Numbered from the stretch's first letter, positions 1 to 7,938 are shown. The stretch: 64,000 nucleotides of DNA from an uncultured Ruminococcus sp. (GCA_910585865.1 CAJUGO010000001.1:1-64000), one strand, 5' to 3'. Notes: generated from the sequence alone by a model not told the origin. Made by a program: numbers and translations.

Positions 1-2233
1 TTACCTTATAGCCGTCAATATCGGTAACTGAGTTTAGGCTTCCGTCAGAATCATAACCAAATCTTACGGAGCTTCCGTCAGGCTTAATTATTTCTGTAAG
101 TTTTCCTTCACTGTATTTGTATTCTGTTGTCCTGCCGGCAGGATCTTTAATATATCTTAGATATCCGGTATCACTTCCGGGAGTTTTTTCAAATAATATC
201 TTGTTTCCGCTTCCGTCTGTAACTGAAGTGATGGTTTCACCGGAGTAATTTACCGTAACCTTATTGCCGTTGGAATCCTGAGTATATGTCAGCAGCCCTT
301 TGCTGTTAAATACTATTTTATTTTTTTTATCATCTGATATTGTGTATTTGTCTGATATATTGCTGCCGTCCTTTACCGTTAATTCCAGATCAAGACCGTC
401 CTCATCAAGATATTTTGTCTTTCCGTTTTCTGTCTTTTTGTAAAAATAGTGTTCTGTTCCGTCTTCGTCAGTATATACATACGGATAATTTTCTGCACTG
501 CTTCCTTTCAGTCCGAATTTATCTGACGTAAACAATGTTTGCTCAATATTCATACGCCAGCCATGACCCACATACGGCATATTTACCTTATATTTTTCAT
601 TTGCCATATATCCGTTGTAAACGTGCTGAACCGCCGCCGGCGCATAACCGCTTGCAGTTGCAGCATCGGATGTTACAAACACAAGATTTCCCGAATAATC
701 ATTTATATATGCTGTTCCCGCCGTGCCTGCCGAAAAACTTGAATAAGTCCAATAATCCTCAAGACCTTTGTTGTTTCGGTATACTATTGAAAATAACGGG
801 CGGGGCACTGATGATGACGGATAATTTGATGAATAAAACGCCGCACACTGAGCCGCTGTTGACTCATCGGGAGCTTTCAGCATTATTCCGTTATTTGCTT
901 CTCCGTTGTACCAGCGCTTTACGCATGATGTAACATCCCAATCGTGCCATGCGTCAGGCTCGCTCGCTGTAAATATTTCATAATCAACTATATCCGACTC
1001 AAAATCAGGCTTATTATTCCAGGTTAGTGTACTTTGAGACCAATTCTCCTTTACATAATATGCACTCACATTCATATCATCATAAAAACTATTGTCTATT
1101 ATATGAAGATTCACTCTGGCATTTACTATCATATCCCCTTTGTTTAAAGCCGGCAGAGACTTCATTTTCAGATATGATCTATACATTCCTGCTCCAAATG
1201 TTCCAACATAAACAGTACCCACATATCCTGTCGGGCTTCCATAGCCAAAAGCTGTGTTTGGCTTAGAGTTATCTGCATATGTACATTCGGATGTCTGCCA
1301 ATCCTGAGATGTTGTGAACTCGGGATCTACCGTAACAGGATATTTGCATTCATTTAAAAAGGTTTTATCTGCCGTCAGCACAACTGTCAGCCTGCTGTCC
1401 TTTTGTTCTGTTATCTTAAGATTTAACTGCGTACTTGTCTTGCCTTCAGCGTCAATCATACAAGGGGCTTTGATTGAATATACAGCTTTTCTTGTTTTAT
1501 CATAAAGTTCTATTAAATTATCGTTAACCTGTCTTGCTGATAATTTATTTATTCTGTACTCAATCTCAAATTCATTCTGCGCACTGCTGTTTTTAAGAAT
1601 AAGATTTTCCTTTATTCCTTCTGTATTCGTAATATACTGAATATCTACATTATTATATACATCTTTATATATCAGCTCTGAAGTTAGATTTTTTAAAGCC
1701 GTATATTTTTCATTGCCCTGCAATGGTTCTTTATTTTCTACTGTCTCTGCTTTGACTTTATTTGTATTCTTATAGCCCCAGCTTACTTTATATCCCCCGG
1801 ACTTAATTTTCACCATATTTCCATCCTTGGATTTTTTAGAATAATTAACCTTAATATTGCTCCGTCTATTTGTATACTCCTCATCTGCCGCCTCATCTTC
1901 TGTTGCTGCAGAAACGCTTTCTGTTTCAAGGCGGTTGTCATATTCCGTCCACTCACCGCTTTCATTTTTAAAGTGAACCGGCTGTTCATAGCCTACAGCC
2001 ATATATGATCCGTCATCCAAACGAAATTGTTTTGAGTATTCTTCCCGCTTGTCAATAGCTTCTCCTATGATATTTCCTACCTGATACGGTTCAGCTTCCT
2101 GCGGATTGCCTGCCATTTTCTCATTTTCACTTAGAATAATATTTTGCGCAGATACCTGCACCGGCAACATCACTCCCATAAGTACTGTAAGTACTATTGC
2201 CGTAGTATTTCTCAATATTTTCTTCTTTCCCAT
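1..2233 (-). CDS. DNRLRE-domain / RHS-repeat secreted protein (N-terminal 744 residues, partial)
   Basis: The reading frame starts at ATG 2231-2233 behind a GAGGAG ribosome site and stays open to the window edge, so the C-terminus is missing. A signal peptide (MGKKKILRN..., hydrophobic core, VSAQ cleavage region) predicts export. Around residues 310-460 lies a DNRLRE-type module with the ENWSQSTLTWNNKP signature, found in WapA/RHS-type wall proteins. From about residue 640 the first YD/RHS-like repeats appear (TYTQDSNGNKV, EYKYSEGKL, RFGYDSDGSL). The visible part is the secretion and shell-building portion; any toxin or effector tip would lie beyond position 1. It has its own promoter and is separated from agrD by a terminator. 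Family assignment is firm; a contact-dependent toxin role is inference. Confidence 0.85.
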   Translation of the reverse strand, partial: MGKKKILRNTTAIVLTVLMGVMLPVQVSAQNIILSENEKMAGNPQEAEPYQVGNIIGEAIDKREEYSKQFRLDDGSYMAVGYEQPVHFKNESGEWTEYDNRLETESVSAATEDEAADEEYTNRRSNIKVNYSKKSKDGNMVKIKSGGYKVSWGYKNTNKVKAETVENKEPLQGNEKYTALKNLTSELIYKDVYNNVDIQYITNTEGIKENLILKNSSAQNEFEIEYRINKLSARQVNDNLIELYDKTRKAVYSIKAPCMIDAEGKTSTQLNLKITEQKDSRLTVVLTADKTFLNECKYPVTVDPEFTTSQDWQTSECTYADNSKPNTAFGYGSPTGYVGTVYVGTFGAGMYRSYLKMKSLPALNKGDMIVNARVNLHIIDNSFYDDMNVSAYYVKENWSQSTLTWNNKPDFESDIVDYEIFTASEPDAWHDWDVTSCVKRWYNGEANNGIMLKAPDESTAAQCAAFYSSNYPSSSVPRPLFSIVYRNNKGLEDYWTYSSFSAGTAGTAYINDYSGNLVFVTSDAATASGYAPAAVQHVYNGYMANEKYKVNMPYVGHGWRMNIEQTLFTSDKFGLKGSSAENYPYVYTDEDGTEHYFYKKTENGKTKYLDEDGLDLELTVKDGSNISDKYTISDDKKNKIVFNSKGLLTYTQDSNGNKVTVNYSGETITSVTDGSGNKILFEKTPGSDTGYLRYIKDPAGRTTEYKYSEGKLTEIIKPDGSSVRFGYDSDGSLNSVTDIDGYKV

Positions 2234-2319
2234 TCCTGCTCTCCTCTTTTATTTTTTATGCGGGGGCTTATCATTTGAAATTTAGAGCCAAAATTTTCCA
2301 TTACTTTTTATTTATTCAT

Positions 2320-2348
2320 ATAATATCATACAAATTTCGACAAATCAA
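2320..2348 (-). promoter_or_regulatory. Promoter of the RHS-family gene
   Basis: On the minus strand TTGATT (2343-2348), a 17-bp spacer and TATTAT (2320-2325) lie about 85 bp upstream of the start codon. No copy of the TGTGCCAA element seen at the agr promoters is placed at the equivalent position. Confidence 0.5.
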
Positions 2349-2479
2349 TTATAATTTATTTGTTTTTATAATAGTTTATCTATTATAAAATTAATATCAA
2401 TAAGTTCAATAACTTTTAAACTCGGTTTACTATTTGGCTGCAGTGTATCCGAAAAACATATAATAAGACAAAATAAAAA

Positions 2480-2514
2480 GGCTGTACACTTCAAATCTAA
2501 TGAAGTATACAGCC
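2480..2514 (-). terminator. Rho-independent terminator after agrD
   Basis: A 14-bp hairpin (GGCTGTATACTTCA pairing with TGAAGTGTACAGCC, one wobble pair) is followed on the minus strand by a T-rich run. It closes the agrBD transcript and separates it from the RHS gene. Confidence 0.85.
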
Positions 2515-2566
2515 CTATTTTCTCTTTTTTCAGAACATCGGACTCACCGCTTAAACCATCAAAGTT

Positions 2567-2722
2567 TTACTTTTTATCTCTTATAATCATACTGAGATTC
2601 TCAGGCTCTTTAGCTTGCTTAAGCCCCCATATTGAAGCTGATCCGCAAGAGTAAGAGGCAAATTTTTCAGCTGTCTTTTTGATAACAATAGCGGTTATTT
2701 TTTTGCTCTTATTAACTTTCAT
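2567..2722 (-). CDS. agrD: AgrD-type cyclic (thio)lactone autoinducer precursor, 51 aa
   Basis: A 51-residue gene with an AAAGGAG-type ribosome site starts at ATG 2720-2722. It has a basic amphipathic N-terminus (MKVNKSKKITAIVIKKTAEK), a central FASYSCGSASIWG segment with the single cysteine at residue 26, and an acidic C-terminal tail (QAKEPENL...). This is the plan of AgrD precursors: amphipathic leader, cysteine-containing macrocycle, charged recognition tail with a P-E motif. Cys26 would close the thiolactone; the exact ring boundary cannot be set from sequence. It follows agrB, its processing protease, by about 100 bp. Confidence 0.85.
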   Translation of the reverse strand: MKVNKSKKITAIVIKKTAEKFASYSCGSASIWGLKQAKEPENLSMIIRDKK

Positions 2723-2826
2723 AATTAAATTTTCTCCTTTCTTTAAATTTTTTCAGGATGTATATCAAGAAATTATAACGCTCAATTTCGAAAAGATATC
2801 CGTTTTTAAGATGCGTCAAATACTTT

Positions 2827-3393
2827 TCATATACGCCCTAGTATTATAAGCATTGAAATCATCAGCAATGTGCACGACAACAAAGTACCGTATTGTATTA
2901 AATAACAATGCAAAGTAATTGAAATTACGCTTATAAAAAGTGCAATCAATGTTGATTTCAGTTTTAATCCTGCTCTTTTTTCTTTCTTAATCGGCTTATT
3001 TTTATTTTCTACAGGACTAAAAATTAAAATAACCGACAGCGATATAAGATTCATTAATAAAATTACATATAGACTGCTGTAATTATTCAAAGTTTCAAAT
3101 AATATCAGTACCAATATAAATGAAATACATAAAAACAAATTACATTTAAAATATGTATCGGCGTGATAACCGCCTGTAAACTGTCTTGTTGGAATAAATA
3201 CAAGTAAAAAAATTATACTTTCGGCAAAATGCTTTGTTAATATGCCTATTGTCAGTATTAATGCTATGTTAAGCATTGAAGATAACGCAATCTCCACTCC
3301 ATATTTATAACAATTAAATTCATCGTTGCTTTGGGATATCTCATCTGACTCAACAAGAAAATTGGTGATCTTCTCTGACAGTTTTTCCAACAA
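2827..3393 (-). CDS. agrB: AgrB-type autoinducer-processing membrane endopeptidase
   Basis: AgrB cleaves AgrD and helps form and export the cyclic peptide. The protein has several membrane segments and the PTRQFTGGYHADTYFKC motif with the catalytic His and Cys. The open frame extends upstream to 3516, but TTG 3391-3393 lies 8 nt behind an AGAGG ribosome site. Starting there gives 188 residues and puts the catalytic pair at His77 and Cys84, the same numbers as Staphylococcus aureus AgrB. The longer frame would also swallow the promoter at 3415-3476. It lies downstream of agrC with a 140-bp gap and is transcribed together with agrD. Confidence 0.92.
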   Translation of the reverse strand: MLEKLSEKITNFLVESDEISQSNDEFNCYKYGVEIALSSMLNIALILTIGILTKHFAESIIFLLVFIPTRQFTGGYHADTYFKCNLFLCISFILVLILFETLNNYSSLYVILLMNLISLSVILIFSPVENKNKPIKKEKRAGLKLKSTLIALFISVISITLHCYLIQYGTLLSCTLLMISMLIILGRI

Positions 3394-3414
3394 ATCTCTC
3401 ACCTCTTTATTGTA

Positions 3415-3476
3415 ACTATATATCGCAAAATTTAACATGTCTACAGTTTTGGCACAACTTGTGAAATATTGGCACA
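3415..3476 (-). promoter_or_regulatory. agrBD promoter with two TGTGCCAA direct repeats (probable AgrA site)
   Basis: On the minus strand two exact TGTGCCAA copies (3469-3476 and 3449-3456) are separated by 12 bp. The second lies 5 bp upstream of TAGACA (3438-3443), with a 17-bp spacer to TATAGT (3415-3420). LytTR regulators such as AgrA bind paired direct repeats with a roughly 12-bp gap just upstream of the -35. The same arrangement recurs on the plus strand at 5819-5879. Binding by this AgrA is inferred. Confidence 0.7.
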
Positions 3477-3533
3477 TAATGTAAAAAAGTGCTTCTTTAC
3501 GAGTTACAAGAAACACCTTTTATATAAAATAAA

Positions 3534-4850
3534 TTACTGATATTTTAATAATATATTACAAACAAAACAATTACCATCTTCAAAGAAATCTGCTATTCCA
3601 TTATACTTTTTTGCTATATCTGTAATTATTTTCGTTCCCAACCCATGAAACTGCTTATCTCTTTTAGTTGTATTTAGCTCAGGATTATTTGCAATAATCG
3701 GTCTGTCAACTGAATTTTTCATATTAAACACATAATTTGAGCCGTCTTTTTTGATGGAAAAGTATATTTGTCTGTTATCACTGACCTTTCGGCAAGCCTC
3801 AATAGCATTATCAAACAAATTACTAATCAGACTGCATAAATCAAGATCATCTATGCCGTTAAAGTCTGATACTGTAACAATGGAGGTCTCAATATTTGAA
3901 CATTTAGCTATCTCTGCTTTACAGTTGACTACGGCATTAACTATATGATTATTTGTATTAACAAATGCCTCTGATACGGACATGTGATTGAGATAATCAC
4001 CAACATACTTTTTGGCGTTAATTACATCTCCGTTCTCTAATAAAGATGCAATTACAATGTTATGATTTTTAAAATCATGATATATCTTCTTTATAGTCTC
4101 ATATTGATTTTTGGTGCTTTCTGTATACTGCTGCTGATATTTCTGCTGAATGCGAAGGAGCTGATTTTCACGAACCGCACTGTTTTTTTTGCTTAAATTA
4201 ACTACAAGATACACAGTAACAATATTAATGATTATCAATCCGAATATACACAGCACGATTAAACTTCTGATATTATCCGAAACCTTCTGCATTGCTATAA
4301 ATGTAAGGAACAATGAAATCACTATACTCATAAATAATACCGACAAGATCAATACCCATTCACTGTTGCTCAAATCACTTTTGTTTTCATTTCTGAAAAT
4401 TCCCAGAGTAAGTTTATATATGTATATAATAATAAGCTGGCATACTACAATACTGATAAACCGCTGCAAAGACTGATTTGAAAAAATATCAACTACAGAT
4501 TTTTGAAATAAAACAGCAGAAAAATTAGCTATTAAAGCAGTGATTATACTGATAAATATTACGCAAAAAGAGGATAAGAACAGTTTTTTCAGAATTTTTC
4601 CTTTAAGCTGCAGCAGCGAATAGGCAAAAACTATTGCTATATATGCACACATATACAAACCCTCAAAATCAATCAAATAGTTTACAACAGTTATAACGGC
4701 AGTCAATAAAAAACTGCATAACAGTCCTCCGCTTTTTATAAAAGACCTGTTATGTTTATCCCCGAGAATCGCATACACATAGTGGGAAATAATAATTCCC
4801 TGAAATAAATTTACGCCTACTTCAAATAATACCCACAAAAAATCCTTCAT
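3534..4850 (-). CDS. agrC: AgrC-like GHKL sensor histidine kinase
   Basis: A 438-residue sensor kinase. Six to seven hydrophobic segments fill residues 1-220 and form the peptide-sensing membrane domain. A linker coiled coil (QLLRIQQKYQQQ) leads to the H-box YHDFKNH with His258 as likely phospho-acceptor, followed by the N-box (NLFDNAIEACRK) and G-box (HGLGTKII) of the GHKL ATPase. This is the HPK10 architecture of AgrC. Its start codon overlaps the agrA stop by 4 nt, so kinase and regulator are translationally coupled. The likely ligand is the agrD peptide; ligand identity is inferred from gene context. Confidence 0.9.
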   Translation of the reverse strand: MKDFLWVLFEVGVNLFQGIIISHYVYAILGDKHNRSFIKSGGLLCSFLLTAVITVVNYLIDFEGLYMCAYIAIVFAYSLLQLKGKILKKLFLSSFCVIFISIITALIANFSAVLFQKSVVDIFSNQSLQRFISIVVCQLIIIYIYKLTLGIFRNENKSDLSNSEWVLILSVLFMSIVISLFLTFIAMQKVSDNIRSLIVLCIFGLIIINIVTVYLVVNLSKKNSAVRENQLLRIQQKYQQQYTESTKNQYETIKKIYHDFKNHNIVIASLLENGDVINAKKYVGDYLNHMSVSEAFVNTNNHIVNAVVNCKAEIAKCSNIETSIVTVSDFNGIDDLDLCSLISNLFDNAIEACRKVSDNRQIYFSIKKDGSNYVFNMKNSVDRPIIANNPELNTTKRDKQFHGLGTKIITDIAKKYNGIADFFEDGNCFVCNILLKYQ

Positions 4851-5578
4851 ACTAATTTCCTTAAATACAACGTATATTTTTCAATGATTTCTTTTTTAAG
4901 ACTCCTGCTTATAGGCAATGATCTGTGTATAACTTTAAGATGAAGCTCATCACTGCTTTTGTCAATAAAGTCAACATACCTCAAATCAACGACATAACTC
5001 TTATGTATACGAATAAAGTCATATTGCTCAAACTTCAGTTCACATTCTTTAATAGTAGATCTAAGCCTAAACGGCGTATCTTCCCCGTTAACATGAAAGT
5101 TTACATAATGCTTATCGCTTTCAAAATAGATGATATTTCTTATAGGTACAACACGGCTTCTTGAAAATTCATCATCAAATATGAAAGTTTCGTTTTGCTG
5201 GCTATGAATCAACAGTTTTCTTACAACATTTTCAAGGTTCTGATTTAATGAGCCGTTTGCACTCTTTTTCACAAAGTAAAAAGGCTGATAATCAAAACTG
5301 TTATACACTAACTCCGAATGAGATGATATAAACACAATATAGCATTTCAAAAACTCTGCCCGAATAGCTTTAGCTACATCAAAACCTGTAAATCTCGGCA
5401 TATCAATATCAAGAAAAATTGCATCGAACTCATTTTTTCTATGTGCCTCAAGCAATGCTCTTCCCGAAATAAAGCAAAGTATTTCAAAATTAGTTATATA
5501 CTTTTTAAAAATATTATGCAAAGACGACTTTAAAAATATAAGCACTTCTCTGTTATCATCACAAACGGCTATTCTCAT
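4847..5578 (-). CDS. agrA: AgrA-like response regulator, receiver plus LytTR DNA-binding domain
   Basis: The receiver begins at MRIAVCDDN, with acidic residues Asp7/Asp8 and phospho-acceptor Asp57 in FLDIDMP. The second half is a LytTR domain (FIRIHKSYVVDLRYVDFI, DELHLKVIHRSLPISRSLK). The open frame extends 11 codons further upstream, but ATG 5576-5578 begins exactly at the conserved receiver strand and has an upstream AGGAG. In the order agrA-agrC-agrB-agrD it is first, unlike the usual BDCA order. Likely targets are the repeat pairs at 3449-3476 and 5819-5846. Confidence 0.9.
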   Translation of the reverse strand: MRIAVCDDNREVLIFLKSSLHNIFKKYITNFEILCFISGRALLEAHRKNEFDAIFLDIDMPRFTGFDVAKAIRAEFLKCYIVFISSHSELVYNSFDYQPFYFVKKSANGSLNQNLENVVRKLLIHSQQNETFIFDDEFSRSRVVPIRNIIYFESDKHYVNFHVNGEDTPFRLRSTIKECELKFEQYDFIRIHKSYVVDLRYVDFIDKSSDELHLKVIHRSLPISRSLKKEIIEKYTLYLRKLV

Positions 5579-5629
5579 TTTGTTTTCCACTCCTAAAATT
5601 ATTTTATACAACTACATTACATAATAAAT

Positions 5630-5659
5630 ATTATATTTTATACAATAAAATCAAAGCAA
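5630..5659 (-). promoter_or_regulatory. Candidate promoter of agrAC
   Basis: On the minus strand TTGCTT (5654-5659), an 18-bp spacer and TATAAT (5630-5635) lie about 50 bp upstream of the agrA start. No good TGTGCCAA copy is placed for it, so agrAC may be expressed separately from agrBD. Confidence 0.45.
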
Positions 5660-5818
5660 ATCGGCTTTTTGGTGCTGATAGAATATTGTTTAATGCATTT
5701 CATGCCAAAATCTTTGATTTCATGGGCTTCTGTTGACATTATATCACAAAATAATAATTATTTAAACAAGTTTATAGAAATATTTTATTTTTAATAAAAT
5801 TGTTAATTATCTGCAATT

Positions 5819-5879
5819 TATGACAAATCTGAACCTCTTGTGCCAATCTTATTGATTATTTAAAAATATCGGTTATAAT
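5819..5879 (+). promoter_or_regulatory. Divergent agr-type promoter (P3-like) with paired repeats
   Basis: On the plus strand TATGACAA (5819-5826) and TGTGCCAA (5839-5846) are 12 bp apart. The second is 5 bp from TTGATT (5852-5857), with a 16-bp spacer to TATAAT (5874-5879). These repeat and gap distances match the agrB promoter exactly, and the proximal repeat is identical. A further weaker element (CATGCCAA 5701-5708, 5 bp, TTGATT 5714-5719) lies upstream. Transcription would start near 5886 and run into the non-coding region. Confidence 0.65.
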
Positions 5880-5885
5880 TAAATT

Positions 5886-6760
5886 ACACAATATTTTTAC
5901 ACGATTATATTAATTTATATATTGACACTGCATCAGCTGTATTTATATGTATCATACAATTAATATATTGTCAATATGTTGTGAATAATCTCGTAAAATA
6001 ATTTTCAAATATAATAATATAGATTCTTTCATCTGTATATTATTATAGTAAAAAACCTTTGAAAAAATCATTTCACAAGTATCTGCAATTGACAAGACGG
6101 TATTAAATGATTAGTTGCAAATATTACAGAAATGTTTTTTTATAACATGTATGCGTGATTTTTAATCACACATAACAAAAAAGGATTTTGCAGCAATGCA
6201 AAAGCTTCTATAAGTGAAAGGTGTGATAAAAATCATGTACTCCGTCTGATTAGTGAAAGATAAAATCCCAAATGGTTTTACACATTAAGCAGACCCAACA
6301 ACATCTTGGACGTACATTGTCCAAACTACAATTGAATATTTTTTTAATAAACGGAAGGATGAAGAAAGTATAATTTAAATTTGGCTCATAGAGAAATCAA
6401 TATTAATCAACATAATACAACGGTTTAAATGAGCAAGGATATTTGAATAAGGAATTAGTTTTCTTCCGAACAGTGCCGAATAACTAACACGGCAGATGTT
6501 AATTTTTCTGTTTATGTGCAGAAATGCACGAAACCACTGTGTGGAACAGACATAACTGCTCCGGCACCTTGTTTGCAGGAGGTCAAAATAGATTTACAGA
6601 CGATTTACTTTGGCTGACCCGCAAAATTAAGCTTTATGCTTACGGGGTGTTAGAGAGCATACGCCGCATTCCGTGCAAAATAAAATTGTATGGCTGTCAA
6701 TGCGGTAAAAATGCTTTCCGTGTGAACAATACGCAATTGTTCAAAACTGCAGGAGATTAG
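5886..6760 (+). ncRNA. Large structured RNA candidate, divergent from agr (RNAIII-like position)
   Basis: About 970 bp between the divergent promoter and the gene at 6857 holds no credible protein gene but many hairpins. They include an 11-bp AT hairpin (6011-6046), GTGATT/AATCAC (6155-6169), TTTTGCA-GCAA-TGCAAAA with a GNRA loop (6186-6203), a long imperfect hairpin closed by GTCTG/CAGAC (6244-6294), TTGGAC/GTCCAA (6306-6324), TATGCT/AGCATA (6635-6661), CCGCATT/AATGCGG (6664-6705) and GAACAAT/ATTGTTC (6724-6742). At 6507-6550 TCTGTT/AACAGA closes a three-way junction holding GTGCA-GAAA-TGCAC and CCAC/GTGG. It may be a separate RNA or the long leader of the gene at 6857; no clear terminator lies between. 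Ends are approximate and I do not recognise the RNA class. Confidence 0.55.
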
Positions 6761-6856
6761 CAATACCCACAAAGCACAAACAAAACACGAGTAGAACACA
6801 AACAAAATACCCGAATATTAAAATTTCGGAATTGAAAATTTTAAGGAGGTCCCTTT
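6761..6856 (+). promoter_or_regulatory. Leader just upstream of the starch-binding gene
   Basis: It contains a direct repeat (CACAAACAAAACAC at 6775-6788 and CACAAACAAAATAC at 6797-6810). Two mutually exclusive small hairpins follow (CCGAA/TTCGG at 6811-6829 and AAAATTT/AAATTTT at 6820-6842), directly before the strong AAGGAGGT ribosome site (6843-6850). The stems are AT-rich and weak, so a switching role is only a possibility. Confidence 0.3.
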
Positions 6857-7789
6857 ATGAAAAAGATTATGAGCATATTGCTAACTGCATTGATGGCATT
6901 CTCAGCTATTACTGTTGGCGCAGTATCAGCATCAGCAGCCGAAGAAGATACCGCTCCGGCTCTTGCAGCAGGTTCAAAGATTTTCTTTGATAACACCAAC
7001 ACAAAGTGGGAAGAAGTTTATTTCTACGCTTGGAACTACGGTTACTTCGCTGACAGCGTTCCAATGGAAAAGGTAGGCGATTCAAACGTTTATGAAATCG
7101 TTGTTCCTCAGGATGTACCAGACGGTGCAGAATACTTCCTCTTTAAGAGCAAGGCTGACTGGAGCGGCAAGCAGACTCCTAACCAGACAGTTGAAACAGG
7201 CAAAAACACCTACACTCCTGTAGTTGATGAAGATGGTAATGTAACTTCTGTTACTTTGTCATCAACAGATTATACTGTTGAAACTGAAGTTGCTATCACT
7301 CCTTATTCAAAGAGCTTTACAGGTTCAATCAACGTTACAGTTTACGCTTTCAACACAGGCGATGCAACTGCAACATATCAGATTAATAACAATGCTCCTG
7401 TAGCTTTCACAGGTTCTGAAGAACTTCTTCTTACAGAAACATCAACTGTAACTGTTACAGCCGGCACTGCAACAACATCATGCACATTTACAAAAATTAG
7501 CGATGCTGTAATTACAGTTATGGCTACAGGTTACACAGGCGATATGTATGTATATACATACGGCGGCGACAGAGTAGCTCCGGGATTTGCTCCTATGGAA
7601 AGCCTCGGTGACGGAATGTATACTTACACTCTCAACGGCTCTGCTCATGTTATTTTCACAACAACTAACGATTGGGCTACTGCTAAAAAGTTCTTAATTT
7701 ATGACGAAAACAATGTACTCCTTGCCGATCAGGAACCATTAGTTAATGCAGGTGATACAGTAACATACAACTTATCATTAGCACAATAA
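6857..7789 (+). CDS. Secreted starch-binding protein (CBM26-like modules, no catalytic domain)
   Basis: A 310-residue exported protein. The signal peptide MKKIMSILLTALMAFSAITVGAVSASA is followed by a CBM26-like module at about 38-125 (KIFFDNTNTKWEEVYFYAWN, then FKSKADWSGKQTPNQT), the fold used by amylases and the Ruminococcus amylosome to hold starch. A middle beta domain around 145-225 (SFTGSINVTVYAF...ATYQINN) resembles chitobiase C-terminal-type modules. A C-terminal module (about 225-310) ends LNGSAHVIFTTTNDW. There is no dockerin, sortase motif or hydrolase domain, so it should act as a free or loosely attached carbohydrate binder. The start has a perfect AAGGAGGT site. It lies downstream of the agr-divergent RNA and may be expressed with it. 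Confidence 0.75.
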   Translation: MKKIMSILLTALMAFSAITVGAVSASAAEEDTAPALAAGSKIFFDNTNTKWEEVYFYAWNYGYFADSVPMEKVGDSNVYEIVVPQDVPDGAEYFLFKSKADWSGKQTPNQTVETGKNTYTPVVDEDGNVTSVTLSSTDYTVETEVAITPYSKSFTGSINVTVYAFNTGDATATYQINNNAPVAFTGSEELLLTETSTVTVTAGTATTSCTFTKISDAVITVMATGYTGDMYVYTYGGDRVAPGFAPMESLGDGMYTYTLNGSAHVIFTTTNDWATAKKFLIYDENNVLLADQEPLVNAGDTVTYNLSLAQ

Positions 7790-7844
7790 CAATTAAACAT
7801 ACAATAATTAAAAAATAATTTTATATTTTATCTCTTGCAGTATT

Positions 7845-7885
7845 CTGGTCTGTGGGAGCGGCATTTTTGCCGCTCCCTATACCAG
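7845..7885 (+). terminator. Intergenic GC-rich hairpin between the two starch-binding genes
   Basis: GGGAGCGGC (7854-7862) pairs with GCCGCTCCC (7869-7877), inside an outer CTGGT/ACCAG stem. A T-tract is absent after the stem, so it may be a partial terminator or an mRNA 3-prime protecting structure that lowers expression of the downstream gene. Confidence 0.55.
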
Positions 7886-7938
7886 TTTATAAGCTATATT
7901 TTTATATATCATATTCATCATAAGAAAGGGTGTCAATT

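Noticed and set aside
535..933. 132-codon plus-strand frame opposite the RHS-family gene
   Set aside because: It lies within the conserved DNRLRE/RHS reading frame on the minus strand and has no ribosome site.
3394..3516. Longer N-terminus for agrB
   Set aside because: It would place coding sequence over the promoter and repeats, has no ribosome site, and shifts the catalytic residues away from the family numbering that the TTG start reproduces exactly.
5701..5742. A third agr-type promoter (CATGCCAA, TTGATT, CATTAT) on the plus strand
   Set aside because: The proximal element and spacing fit, but there is no second repeat 20 bp upstream and the -10 is poor, so it is mentioned only as a weak possibility.
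6524..6760. 78-codon open frame inside the non-coding region downstream of the divergent promoter
   Set aside because: No ribosome site precedes it, its ATG lies in the loop of the GTGCA-GAAA-TGCAC hairpin, and the translated sequence resembles no protein family. Structured RNA explains the sequence better.
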